Of a stretch of DNA of 34,839 nucleotides, positions 26,974-34,820 are shown piece after piece. The DNA is taken from positions 1-34,839 of the forward strand of contig JAATGN010000378.1 in assembly GCA_015654615.1 (NCBI GenBank), read 5' to 3'. Every line of letters starts with the position of its first letter. Position 1 is the first letter of the stretch. The position numbers and the translations under genes were made by a program. Origin of the DNA: Rhodospirillales bacterium. GTDB taxonomy: Bacteria; Pseudomonadota; Alphaproteobacteria; Rhodospirillales; Magnetospirillaceae. A model generated the notes under the pieces. That model was not told the DNA's origin. It made no database searches and saw only the letters and a list, made by a program, of their open reading frames with translations.

Positions 26974-28013
26974 TTTTTGCGGAGTTTCCGTTGGAGGAGG
27001 CCGAAGGGGCCATGCTGGCCCACAGTCTCGGCGGCGGAGAGCTTCGCTTGAAGAAAGGCCATGTGCTGACGGCGGCCGACCTGGTCCGGTTGCGCCGGGT
27101 GGGGCTGCGTTCGGTGATGGCGGCGAGATTGGACGCCGGCGACGTCGCCGAGGATGCGGCGGCGGAACGGGTGGCGGCGGCGGCGGCGGGAGGGGGCGTC
27201 GCGGCGGCGAAGGCCTTCACGGGGCGCTGCAATCTCTATGCGAAGACGGCCGGGGTGCTGGCGCTGACGCCCGAGCGCGTCGATCGGCTGAACATGGTGC
27301 ATGAGGCGGTCACCCTGGCGACATTGCCCGCCTTCCGGGCGGTGCGGGCCGGGCAGATGGTGGCGACCGTCAAGCTGATTCCCTTTGCCGCGCCGGCGGC
27401 GGCGGTCGCCGCCTGCTGCGCCATCGCCGGTGACGGCGGGGCGTTGCTTCGCGTCGCGGAATTCCAGGCGCACCAGGCCGGGTTGGTGATGACGAGGCTG
27501 CCGGAAACCAAGCCCGGCGTGCTCGAGAAGACCCGCCAGGTGACGGAACGGCGCCTCGAGTCATGGGGCAGCCGGTTGGGATCCGTGGTGGAATGCGCCC
27601 ATGACCTCCATGCGGTGACGGCGGCGATCAAACGCCACGCCGCCTTGGGGTTCGCTCCGATTCTGGTGCTGGGAGCTTCGGCGGTGGTCGATCGCGGCGA
27701 CGTCATTCCCGCCGCTCTCCAGGGCGCCGGCGGGACGATCGATTTCTTCGGCATGCCGGTCGATCCCGGCAATCTGCTGATGCTCGGCCATCTCGCCGAC
27801 GTCCCGGTGATCGGTCTGCCGGGATGCGCCCGCTCCCCCAAATTGAACGGCCTGGATTTCGTCCTGCAACGGATCCTGGCCGGACTGTCCGTGACGCGTC
27901 GGGACGTCGCGGGCCTCGGCGTGGGAGGCCTGCTCGACGAGGTCGCCGCGTCGGCGGAACGCGTGAGCGACGAATACCTGAGCTTCTCCGCAAACGTCAT
28001 TGCGAGCCTTTAG
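26970..28013 (+). CDS. Molybdopterin-binding protein (MoeA/MogA-like)
   Basis: A 347-residue molybdopterin-binding protein. The N-terminal part (1-75; EEAEGAMLAHSL, LKKGHVLTAADL, VMAARLDAGDVAEDAAA) and middle segments (LNMVHEAVTLATLP, GQMVATVKLIPFA) match the front half of the fused molybdopterin-binding/nucleotidyltransferase proteins common in alphaproteobacteria. The C-terminal MoCF-type domain (about 230-325) includes LVLGASAVVDRGDVIP and GLPGCARSPKLNG. The nucleotidyltransferase half is encoded separately as mocA two genes upstream. The start overlaps the membrane-protein stop (ATGA). The last residues (NVIASL) and the TAG stop lie inside a dispersed repeat, so the original C-terminus may be altered. 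Confidence 0.85.
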   Translation: MIFAEFPLEEAEGAMLAHSLGGGELRLKKGHVLTAADLVRLRRVGLRSVMAARLDAGDVAEDAAAERVAAAAAGGGVAAAKAFTGRCNLYAKTAGVLALTPERVDRLNMVHEAVTLATLPAFRAVRAGQMVATVKLIPFAAPAAAVAACCAIAGDGGALLRVAEFQAHQAGLVMTRLPETKPGVLEKTRQVTERRLESWGSRLGSVVECAHDLHAVTAAIKRHAALGFAPILVLGASAVVDRGDVIPAALQGAGGTIDFFGMPVDPGNLLMLGHLADVPVIGLPGCARSPKLNGLDFVLQRILAGLSVTRRDVAGLGVGGLLDEVAASAERVSDEYLSFSANVIASL

Positions 28014-28074
28014 GCGAAGCAATCCAGAACATCCGCCGGCCTGGATTGCTTCGCCTAAAGGCTCGCAATGACGT
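27994..28074. repeat. Perfect 34-bp inverted repeat, possible cox operon terminator
   Basis: The arms 27994-28027 and 28041-28074 are exact reverse complements with a 13-nt loop. The family core GTCATTGCGAGC...GAAGCAATCCAG is present. The left arm overlaps the last codons of the molybdopterin-binding gene and provides its stop codon at 28011-28013. So large a hairpin should impede or end transcription. Confidence 0.9.
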
Positions 28075-28200
28075 CGTTTACAGGATGTCGGCGTGACTTC
28101 GATGGCTTCAGTTGAGCTGGCATCTGGCCGGCGGCGGTGACATGGGATCGAAAAAATCGGCGGCATTCGGCCCATTGCCCGGCGGGGCGACGGTTAGAGA

Positions 28201-28228
28201 TTGCAACTCACCGCAGGCCCGTTATATT
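28201..28228 (+). promoter_or_regulatory. Candidate promoter of yajC-secDF
   Basis: TTGCAA at 28201-28206 and TATATT at 28223-28228 have a 16-bp spacer. The predicted start is near 28235, 35 nt before yajC. The position, just after the hairpin that closes the cox operon, fits a separate transcription unit. Confidence 0.45.
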
Positions 28229-28269
28229 CCCGCTGCTTAAAAGCCGATCGTCAAGTCCAGGAGACCACC

Positions 28270-28728
28270 ATGTTCATTTCAGAGGCCTACGCGCAGGCGG
28301 CCGGCGCCCCCGCCGGCGGGCTCGATTCCTTGCAGCAGTTCCTGCCGCTCGTCCTCATTTTCGTCGTTTTCTATTTCCTGCTGCTGCGTCCGCAGCAGAA
28401 GAAGATGAAGGCGCATCGTGAAATGGTCTCCCAGGTTCGGCGCGGCGACCGGGTGCTGACCCAGGGCGGCATTATCGGCCAGATCAACAAGGTGATCAGC
28501 GACAGCGAAGTCTCCGTCGAAATCGCCGAAGGCGTCCGCGTTCGCGTGATGCGCAGCGCGATTTCGGAAGTCCTGGCCAAGACCGAGCCGGTGACCGGCG
28601 GCGCCAAGGACAGCGCCGGCAAGGACGGCAAGGACGATGGCGAGACCTCCGCCGTGGCCGTCGAGGACCCCAAGGCCGAAGACAAGAAGCCCGCTTCCAT
28701 GCTGGGCAAGCTTTTCGGCAGGAACTAA
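28270..28728 (+). CDS. yajC: Preprotein translocase subunit YajC
   Basis: Accessory subunit of the SecDF-YajC complex in the inner membrane, 152 aa. One transmembrane helix (about 24-42, QFLPLVLIFVVFYFLLL) is followed by the conserved LRPQQKKMKAHREMV and GDRVLTQGGIIGQI. The C-terminal tail (residues 105-152) is Lys/Asp-rich and longer than the minimal family core. The ATG follows AGGAGA, and the upstream frame is not conserved. It heads the yajC-secD-secF series. Confidence 0.95.
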   Translation: MFISEAYAQAAGAPAGGLDSLQQFLPLVLIFVVFYFLLLRPQQKKMKAHREMVSQVRRGDRVLTQGGIIGQINKVISDSEVSVEIAEGVRVRVMRSAISEVLAKTEPVTGGAKDSAGKDGKDDGETSAVAVEDPKAEDKKPASMLGKLFGRN

Positions 28729-28850
28729 CCGGCCGAAGGTGCGGGGCGCGACTCGCCAGATGTGCTGCCGGGGCTGTTGTCCGCGGACGGCCCTGGCGGG
28801 ATTTGCCATAACCGCCTAGCTCGGATGGTCATTAAGAGAGTGTGCTGCAT

Positions 28851-30671
28851 ATGAACCGCTATCCCCGGTGGAAATATGTCCTCATCTTCGTCGTATTGGC
28901 GCTGGGACTGGTCTATTCCCTGCCCAACATCTTCGGCGAAGTTCCGGCCGTGCAGATTTCCCCAGCCAATTCGGTCGTGCAGATCGATCAGTCCCTGTTG
29001 CGCCAGGTCGAGGACGATCTGAAGCAGCAGCAGGTTCCCTATCAGGGCATTCTCTCCGACGCGTCGGGGATCAAGGTCAAATTGCCCGATACCGACACCC
29101 AGCTGCGGGCCAAGGACGAATTGCAGCGGGTTCTGGGCGACAATTATACGGTCGCCCTCAATCTTCTGTCCGCGTCGCCCGATTGGCTGTCCGGCATCGG
29201 CGCGCTGCCGATGTATCTCGGCCTCGATCTGCGCGGCGGCGTGCATTTCCTCATGCAGGTCGACATGAAGGCGGCGCTCAACAAGCAGCTCGATCGCCAG
29301 ACCAACGATGTGCGCAACGTGCTGCGTGACGCCAAGGTTCCCCTGGGCGGCGTCAGCCGCGAGGGCCAGAGCCTGGTGGTGAAATTCCGGGACGCCGAGA
29401 CCCGCGCCCAGGGCGGCGACGAAATGCGCAAGAGCCTGCGCGACATGACCGGGGTGCAGGTGGACGACACGCGCATCGCGCTGACCCTGACCCCCGAGGC
29501 CCTGAAAAAGTTCCAGGACGCCGCCCTGCAACAGAATGTGCTGACCCTCAGGAACCGCGTGAACGAACTGGGCGTCGCCGAGCCGATCATCCAGCAGCAG
29601 GGGGCCGACCGGGTGGTCGTCCAGTTGCCCGGCGTCCAGGACACCGCCAAGGCCAAGGACATCCTGGGCCGCACGGCCAGCCTGGAAATCCGCATGGTCG
29701 ACGAGGATCACGCCGATCTGCAAAGCCTGCAGAACGCGGCGCGCGGCCTGGTGCCGCCGGGCGACGAATATTATCCGAGCGGCCGGGACGGCCAGCCCCT
29801 GCTGATCAAGAAGGCCATCGTCCTGACCGGCGAGAACATTTCCAATGCCTCGGCCGGCTTCGACAATCGGACCAACGAACCGGCGGTCCACATCAATCTC
29901 GATACCCGGGGGGCCCGCATCTTCTCCCAGGTGACCCGGGACAGCGTCGGCAAGCGGATGGCCATCCTGCTGATCGAGAAGGGCAAGGGCGAAGTGGTCA
30001 CCGCGCCGGTGATCCGCCAGCAGATCGACGGCGGCCAGGTGCAGATTACCGGGCGGATGTCGGTCAAAGACGCCAATGACGTGGCTCTGCTGCTGCGGGC
30101 CGGCGCCCTGGCGGCTCCCATGGAGATCATCGAGGAACGGACCATCGGTCCGAGCCTGGGCGCCGAGAATATCGCCAAGGGCGTCCATTCGGTGCTGTGG
30201 GGCTTCGTCGCCATCGCCGTTTTCATGTCGATCTATTATCGGGTCGTCGGTTTGTTCTCGACCCTGGCCCTTGCCGCCAACGTCCTGATGCTGGTGGCGC
30301 TGCTGTCCCTGATGCAGGCCACGCTCACCCTGCCCGGCATCGCCGCCATCGCTCTCACCGTCGGCATGGCCATCGACGCCAACGTGCTGATCAACGAGCG
30401 CATCCGCGAGGAACTGCGGGCCGGTCATACGCCGCATGCGGCGATTCATGCCGGTTATGAACATGCTTTCGCCACCATCCTCGATACCAATGTCACCAAT
30501 TTCATCGCCGGCGTCGCCCTGTTCGCCTATGGCACGGGGCCGGTGCGCGGTTTCGCGGTGGTGTTGTGCCTGGGTATTCTCACCTCGATGTTCAGCGCCA
30601 TTCTGGTCTCGCGCGCCCTGGTCAATCTGACCTACGGCCGGAAGCGCAAGATCGATCACCTGTCCATTTGA
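28851..30671 (+). CDS. secD: Protein translocase subunit SecD
   Basis: RND-superfamily motor subunit that uses the proton gradient to pull proteins out of the Sec channel; 606 aa. TM1 is at about 8-26. The hallmark LGLDLRGG is at 123-130, followed by the periplasmic P1 domain (about 50-435). The remaining five helices lie at about 445-590 and include VGMAIDANVLINERIREE, with the key Asp in TM4. I start at ATG 28851; GTG 28842 in frame is too close to the AAGAGAG ribosome site. It is separated from yajC by 122 nt without a clear terminator. secF follows after 20 nt. Confidence 0.96.
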   Translation: MNRYPRWKYVLIFVVLALGLVYSLPNIFGEVPAVQISPANSVVQIDQSLLRQVEDDLKQQQVPYQGILSDASGIKVKLPDTDTQLRAKDELQRVLGDNYTVALNLLSASPDWLSGIGALPMYLGLDLRGGVHFLMQVDMKAALNKQLDRQTNDVRNVLRDAKVPLGGVSREGQSLVVKFRDAETRAQGGDEMRKSLRDMTGVQVDDTRIALTLTPEALKKFQDAALQQNVLTLRNRVNELGVAEPIIQQQGADRVVVQLPGVQDTAKAKDILGRTASLEIRMVDEDHADLQSLQNAARGLVPPGDEYYPSGRDGQPLLIKKAIVLTGENISNASAGFDNRTNEPAVHINLDTRGARIFSQVTRDSVGKRMAILLIEKGKGEVVTAPVIRQQIDGGQVQITGRMSVKDANDVALLLRAGALAAPMEIIEERTIGPSLGAENIAKGVHSVLWGFVAIAVFMSIYYRVVGLFSTLALAANVLMLVALLSLMQATLTLPGIAAIALTVGMAIDANVLINERIREELRAGHTPHAAIHAGYEHAFATILDTNVTNFIAGVALFAYGTGPVRGFAVVLCLGILTSMFSAILVSRALVNLTYGRKRKIDHLSI

Positions 30672-30691
30672 GCGGGTCGGAGCAGCACACC

Positions 30692-31633
30692 ATGGAATTC
30701 TTCCGTTTCAAGCGCGACATCCCGTTCATGACCTATGCGCGGTCGACGACCGTGGTGTCGCTGATCACCTTCATCCTGGCGGTATTCTTCCTGGCCACCC
30801 GCGGATTGAACTTCGGCGTGGAATTCACCGGCGGAACGGTCATCGAGGTGCATTACCAGCAGACGGCCGAGCCGGCGCGCGCCCAGAGCGCCCTCGAAAA
30901 GGCCGGCATCCTGGACACCGCGATCCAGAATTTCGGCACCTCGTCGGATCTGATCATCCGCATGCCGCTGAAGGAGGGGGTGTCCTCCGCACAGCTGTCC
31001 GAGACGGTGCTGGGGGCTTTGCGCGCCGCCGAGCCGAACGTCGAACTGCGGCGCGTCGAGTTCATCGGACCGCAGGTCGGCAAGGAGCTGGTCTCGGACG
31101 GGTCGATCGCCCTGGCGCTGGTCTGCGCCGGCATCATGGCCTATCTGGCCTTTCGCTTCGAATGGCGCTTCGCCGTGGCGGCGATCATCGCCAATCTGCA
31201 CGACGTGGTGATCATCCTGGGCTTCTTCTCCTTCTTTCAATGGGAGTTTTCGCTGACCGTGCTGGCCGCCGTCCTGTCGGTGCTGGGCTATTCGGTCAAC
31301 GAATCGGTGGTCGTGTTCGACCGGATTCGTGAAAATTTCCGCAAATACAAGACGCAGAGCGTCGCCGAGATCATCAACAACGCCATCACCGCCACCATGT
31401 CGCGGACCATCATCACCCATGGCTGTACCGAAATGGTGGTGCTTTCCATGCTGCTGTTCGGCGGCGAGACCCTGCATTATTTCGCCCTGGCGCTGACCAT
31501 CGGCATCGTCTTCGGCATCTATTCGTCGGTGCTGGTGTCTTCGCCGCTGGTCATGTGGATGGGCGCGACACGGGCCCATTTCATCAGAGCCGACGCGGCG
31601 GCGGCCGGCCAATCGGTCAAGGCCAGGCCGTAA
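30692..31633 (+). CDS. secF: Protein translocase subunit SecF
   Basis: Partner of SecD in the Sec translocon accessory complex, 313 aa. TM1 lies at about 19-36, then the signature GLNFGVEFTGGT (38-49), a periplasmic domain to about 140, and five C-terminal helices including VLGYSVNESVVVFDRIRENF. The start at 30692 has GGAGCAGC upstream. Gene order and length are typical, and no catalytic residue appears lost. Confidence 0.96.
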   Translation: MEFFRFKRDIPFMTYARSTTVVSLITFILAVFFLATRGLNFGVEFTGGTVIEVHYQQTAEPARAQSALEKAGILDTAIQNFGTSSDLIIRMPLKEGVSSAQLSETVLGALRAAEPNVELRRVEFIGPQVGKELVSDGSIALALVCAGIMAYLAFRFEWRFAVAAIIANLHDVVIILGFFSFFQWEFSLTVLAAVLSVLGYSVNESVVVFDRIRENFRKYKTQSVAEIINNAITATMSRTIITHGCTEMVVLSMLLFGGETLHYFALALTIGIVFGIYSSVLVSSPLVMWMGATRAHFIRADAAAAGQSVKARP

Positions 31634-31720
31634 ATCGGGCCTTTTCGTCCGGCGGAAAAGGCGGGCGGAGGCGCGGCTCCACTGACCAGCGAGGCTGGCG
31701 GCGGCACGAGGCCGTCGCCA

Positions 31721-31732
31721 TATAATCGTCCA
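31721..31732 (+). promoter_or_regulatory. Consensus -10 (TATAAT) abutting the Mth938-like gene
   Basis: A perfect TATAAT at 31721-31726 lies 5 nt before the ATG at 31732, with no Shine-Dalgarno. Transcription would begin at or next to the start codon, as in a leaderless message. No good -35 is visible. Confidence 0.35.
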
Positions 31733-32118
31733 TGGAAATCAATACGGTCAATCCCCGCGACTTTCAGGTCATCCAGGGCTACGGCGACGGCGGCTTTCGG
31801 ATCAGCGGCCTGCGCCATGAAGGTCCGGTCCTGGTCTGTCCCGCCCGGACCGTCTCCTGGCCGGTCACCGGCCTGGCCCGGCTGACGGTCGACGATTTCG
31901 CCGCCCTGGCCGCCGAACGGCCGCGCATCGAAGTCCTGCTGCTGGGGACCGGCAGCCGGATGCTGGCGGTCTCCACGGAGCTTCGCCGCGGCCTGCGGGA
32001 CGCCTTCGGCCTGGGGATCGAAGTGATGGATACCGGAGCGGCCTGCCGCACCTACAATGTCCTGGTGGCCGAGGCCCGGCCGGTGGCGGCGGCCCTGCTG
32101 GCGTCCGATCCGGCTTGA
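31732..32118 (+). CDS. Mth938-like domain protein (DUF498/NDUFAF3 family)
   Basis: A 128-residue protein of the Mth938/DUF498 family, related to the mitochondrial complex I assembly factor NDUFAF3. Family features include YGDGGFRISGLRHEGPVLV near the start, then VEVLLLGTG-type IEVLLLGTGSRM and an EVMDTGAACRTYNVLVAEAR end. The gene after secF is the usual alphaproteobacterial neighbour, hence possible roles in membrane-protein or respiratory-complex assembly. No catalytic motif is known. It ends in a gap with a GC-rich hairpin, convergent with sodB. Confidence 0.9.
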   Translation: MEINTVNPRDFQVIQGYGDGGFRISGLRHEGPVLVCPARTVSWPVTGLARLTVDDFAALAAERPRIEVLLLGTGSRMLAVSTELRRGLRDAFGLGIEVMDTGAACRTYNVLVAEARPVAAALLASDPA

Positions 32119-32138
32119 CGTGGGTGTTTTCAGTTTCG

Positions 32139-32197
32139 TCACCCCCGGGCTTGGCCCGGGGGTCCGTGGATTGCCGGATCCGAGCCCGGCAATGACG
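32139..32197. repeat. Intergenic repeat with GC hairpin between convergent genes
   Basis: ACCCCCGGGC (32141-32150) pairs with GCCCGGGGGT (32154-32163) over a 3-nt loop. The flanks CGTCA...GGATTGCCGG and CCGGCAATGACG belong to the dispersed repeat family. The hairpin could serve as a two-way terminator for the Mth938-like gene and sodB. Confidence 0.6.
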
Positions 32198-32216
32198 AAA
32201 AGGGCAGGGGTGAGGG

Positions 32217-32819
32217 TCAGTGCGCCTTGGCGAGATTCTGGCCCACGAAATCCCAATTGGCGAGATTTTCGAGCACGGCCGAGACGAAATCCGGACGACG
32301 GTTCTGATAGTCCAGGTAATAGGCGTGTTCCCACACGTCGACGGTGAACAGGGCGGTCTGGCCATGCGCCAGGGGCGTATCGGCATTGGCCGTCTTGGTC
32401 ACCTTCAGCTTGCCGCCGTCGAGCACCAGCCAGGCCCAGCCGCTGCCGAACTGCGTGGTGGCCGCCGTCTTGAACTCTTCGAGAAATTTATCGAACGAGC
32501 CCAAGTCGGCTTCGATTTTCGACAGCAGGTCGCCGGAAGGCTTGCCGCCGCCGCCGTGCTTGAGGCTGTTCCAGAAGAAAGTGTGGTTCCAAACCTGGGC
32601 GCCGTTGTTGAAGACGCCGACCTTCGAGGCGTCGCCCGCCACCTCCTTGATCACCTCTTCCAACGCCTTGCCGGCGTAAGGCGTATCCTTGGTCAAGTTA
32701 TTGTAGTTATTGACATAAGCCGCATGATGCTTGTCATGGTGGAAAGACAATGTATTGGCGGAAATGAACGGCTCGAGGGCCTTGGGGTCATAGGGGAGAG
32801 CCGGGAGTTCGAGAGCCAT
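32217..32819 (-). CDS. sodB: Iron superoxide dismutase
   Basis: Cytoplasmic enzyme that dismutates superoxide to oxygen and hydrogen peroxide, 200 aa. Metal ligands are H27, H79, D161 and H165 (the last two in DVWEHAYY). Q75 in NNGAQVWNH is the position typical of the iron enzyme; the manganese type places its glutamine elsewhere. The start has GAGGTAAC upstream. It is a single gene, convergent with the Mth938-like gene. Upstream, GTTCC-N7-GGAAC at 32858-32874 is a possible operator. Confidence 0.95.
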   Translation of the reverse strand: MALELPALPYDPKALEPFISANTLSFHHDKHHAAYVNNYNNLTKDTPYAGKALEEVIKEVAGDASKVGVFNNGAQVWNHTFFWNSLKHGGGGKPSGDLLSKIEADLGSFDKFLEEFKTAATTQFGSGWAWLVLDGGKLKVTKTANADTPLAHGQTALFTVDVWEHAYYLDYQNRRPDFVSAVLENLANWDFVGQNLAKAH

Positions 32820-33243
32820 GGTTACCTCATGTTTCTATTGAAATGGTCCTAAACGATGTTCCCAAGATAGGAACCTGCGCCTGCTTTGTGAAGAGCGGTG
32901 CGCCATAAGCTTCCGAATGACGGTGCGCGGACGGCGGGCCGCAACCGGCGACGATCGCCGGAAAATCGCTCATTCGCGGGATGTCTCGCCGCCCGCCGCG
33001 GACGCGCTATCCCGAAAGGATGGTGCTTTCCCGGGAAAAGGATAGCATCGAAAGACATCCGCCGGCCGCGCCGCGCCCTCGTCCTGCCGCCGGCGGGCTC
33101 TTTTGAACCGATCAAATCTTGACTCATTTGCTCTGTTGCACCACAATATCGCCATGGTTCGGTGCTCAATTCGAGGCTGGACCGGCAGCCCGACCGTCCG
33201 CGGTGGGCGCAAACGTCGTGTCGCTTCAAAGGAGGATATGACT
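32820..33243. other. Divergent intergenic region between sodB and rpoH
   Basis: No protein gene is supported. Near sodB lies the dyad GTTCC-cccaagata region (GTTCC 32858-32862, GGAAC 32870-32874). Near rpoH lies TTGACT (33119-33124) with CACAAT (33142-33147) at 17 bp, a reasonable sigma70-type promoter. It would give an rpoH leader of about 190 nt. Confidence 0.45.
33119..33147 (+). promoter_or_regulatory. Candidate rpoH promoter
   Basis: TTGACT (5 of 6 to consensus) and CACAAT (4 of 6) spaced by 17 bp. The predicted start is near 33154, upstream of the mini-ORF and rpoH. Confidence 0.4.
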
Positions 33244-33273
33244 ATGACCGTGATTATGCATCGACCCGGATAA
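33244..33273 (+). CDS. Possible nine-residue leader peptide upstream of rpoH
   Basis: ATG at 33244 encodes MTVIMHRPG and stops at TAA (33271-33273). A near-perfect ribosome site AAAGGAGG lies 8 nt before it, stronger than the one before rpoH. An in-frame ATG at 33238 is too close to that site. The stop is 72 nt before rpoH, and the dyad CCTGCAA-ga-TTGCAGG follows at 33296-33311. It could be a regulatory leader peptide or a chance event; composition gives no clue. Confidence 0.35.
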   Translation: MTVIMHRPG

Positions 33274-33345
33274 TCTCAGTGCCAAAGCTGACCGCCCTGC
33301 AAGATTGCAGGCGCGGATTTTCATGTCCTTCGGGGAGATTGTTCC

Positions 33346-34245
33346 ATGGCCGTCATCACGAATGCCTTGCCCGTATTGTCGCCGGACGGCGGGCTTGCCA
33401 AATACCTTCGCGAAATCCGCAACTTCCCCGTCTTGCTGCCGGAGGAAGAATATATGCTGGCCAAGCGCTGGCAGGAGCATGAGGACGTCGATGCCGCGCA
33501 TCGGCTGGTCACCAGCCATTTGCGCCTGGTGGCGAAAATGGCGCTGGGATTCCGCCATTACGGCCTGCCGCTGGCCGATCTGATCAGCGAAGGCAATCTC
33601 GGCCTGATGCGGGCCGTCAAGAAATTCGATCCCGACAAGGGCTTCCGCCTGGCGACCTATGCCATGTGGTGGATCAAGGCGGCGCTGCACGAATATGTGC
33701 TGAGCAGCTGGTCGATGGTTCGCCTGGGCACCCTGGCCGCGCACAAGAAGCTGTTTTTCAACCTGCGCCGCGTCAAGGCCAAGCTGCACATCCTCGATTC
33801 CAACGAACTGAGCCATGAGGATACGGCGCGGATCGCCGCCGAGTTGGACGTGCCGGAAGACCAGGTGCGGCTGATGAACCAGCGGATCGGCGGCCGCGAT
33901 TCTTCGCTGAACGCGCCGGTTTCGAGCGAATATGCCCTCGAACGCCAGGATCTGCTGGTCGATGACCGGCCCAATCAGGAAATGGCCCTGGCCGATCGCG
34001 AGGAGACGACGCGCGGCAACGGTCTGCTGGCGGAAGGGTTCAAAGTGCTCGACAAGCGCGAACTCGACATCCTGACGGAGCGGCGCCTGCGCGATGCTCC
34101 CCTGACCCTGGAAGAATTGGGGACCCGCTACGGCATCAGCCGGGAACGCGTCCGCCAGATCGAGAACCGGGCCTTTGCGAAGCTGCAGACCGCCGTCAAG
34201 GCGACGGCCTTGTCCAAGGCCGGCAGCCTGGAGTCGATGGCCTGA
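33346..34245 (+). CDS. rpoH: RNA polymerase sigma factor RpoH (sigma 32)
   Basis: Heat-shock sigma factor, 299 aa. Region 1.2/2 runs from about 15-125 (LVTSHLRLVAKMALGFRHYG, DLISEGNLGLMRAVKKFDP, YAMWWIKAALHEYVL; the -10 recognition helix is in the last). The RpoH box, involved in core and chaperone contacts, is HKKLFFNLRR (133-142). Region 4.2 near the C-terminus reads TLEELGTRYGISRERVRQIENRA. GGGGAGA is the ribosome site. The gene is followed by a strong terminator. Alphaproteobacteria often have two rpoH copies; which one this is cannot be said. Confidence 0.95.
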   Translation: MAVITNALPVLSPDGGLAKYLREIRNFPVLLPEEEYMLAKRWQEHEDVDAAHRLVTSHLRLVAKMALGFRHYGLPLADLISEGNLGLMRAVKKFDPDKGFRLATYAMWWIKAALHEYVLSSWSMVRLGTLAAHKKLFFNLRRVKAKLHILDSNELSHEDTARIAAELDVPEDQVRLMNQRIGGRDSSLNAPVSSEYALERQDLLVDDRPNQEMALADREETTRGNGLLAEGFKVLDKRELDILTERRLRDAPLTLEELGTRYGISRERVRQIENRAFAKLQTAVKATALSKAGSLESMA

Positions 34246-34298
34246 CGGGGCGATCGCCGGACGCGTAATTCCAAAAGGTTTTCTTTGTAATATGGAAA

Positions 34299-34349
34299 GC
34301 CGCCGCCGGACCGGAAAACATCCCGGTCCGGCGGCGGCTTTTTGCTTTT
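34299..34349 (+). terminator. Rho-independent terminator of rpoH
   Basis: A 16-bp GC-rich stem (34299-34314 with 34323-34338), an 8-nt loop AAAACATC, then TTTTTGCTTTT. It is 53 nt past the rpoH stop and is the clearest intrinsic terminator in the window. Confidence 0.92.
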
Positions 34350-34353
34350 CCGA

Positions 34354-34747
34354 TGAGGCCGCGGCCAAGCGCGCGGAGGCGCGCGCCCGGCGAGGGACAT
34401 CAAGAAAAGCCGGAGCGTGATGCCGATTCAAGGCATCGCGCTCCAGCGGCCATTGAGGCCGCGGCCAAGCGCGCGGAGGCGGGCGCCCGGCGAGGGACAT
34501 CAAGAAAAGCCGGAGCGTGATGCCGATTCAAGGCATCGCGCTCCAGCGGCCATTGAGGCCGCGGCCAAGCGCGCGGAGGCGCGCGCCCGGCGAGGGACAT
34601 CAAGAAAAGCCGGAGCGTGATGCCGATTCAAGGCATCGCGCTCCAGCGGCCATTGAGGCCGCAGCCAAGCGCGCGGAGGCGCGCGCCCGGCGAGGGACAT
34701 CAAGAAAAGCCGGAGCGTGATGCCGATTTAAGGCATCGCGCTCTGGA
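34354..34747. repeat. Four tandem copies of a 100-bp hairpin repeat
   Basis: Units begin near 34354, 34454, 34554 and 34654 with a period of exactly 100 bp and only a few substitutions between copies (for example at 34474, 34663 and 34729). Each carries GGAGCGTGATGCC...GGCATCGCGCTCC, a 13-position stem with a one-base bulge or mismatch, at 34412, 34512, 34612 and 34712. An inverted relative lies at 11904-12009. Reading frames inside it are repeats of each other and are not genes. Confidence 0.95.
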
Positions 34748-34778
34748 GCGATTTGCGATCGGACTGGATCATCGATCT

Positions 34779-34820
34779 TTCTCGTCATTGCCTTGGATCA
34801 GCCGGAATCCAGGGGGCACC
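34779..34820. repeat. Partial dispersed intergenic repeat
   Basis: CGTCATTGCC...GCCGGAATCCAGGGG resembles one arm of the dispersed GTCATTGC/ATCCAG family. It is cut short or degenerate near the window end. Confidence 0.45.

Noticed and set aside
28725-30659. Long open frame antisense to secD (644 codons)
   Set aside because: It is a shadow of a certain gene in GC-rich DNA: low-complexity, His/Gln/Arg-rich, with no family resemblance.
34354-34747. CRISPR array
   Set aside because: The 100-bp units are contiguous and nearly identical, with no unique spacers.
34400-34788. Repeated small proteins encoded by the 100-bp units
   Set aside because: The frames simply repeat the unit in register or antisense, with no ribosome sites; the hairpin structure explains the conservation better.
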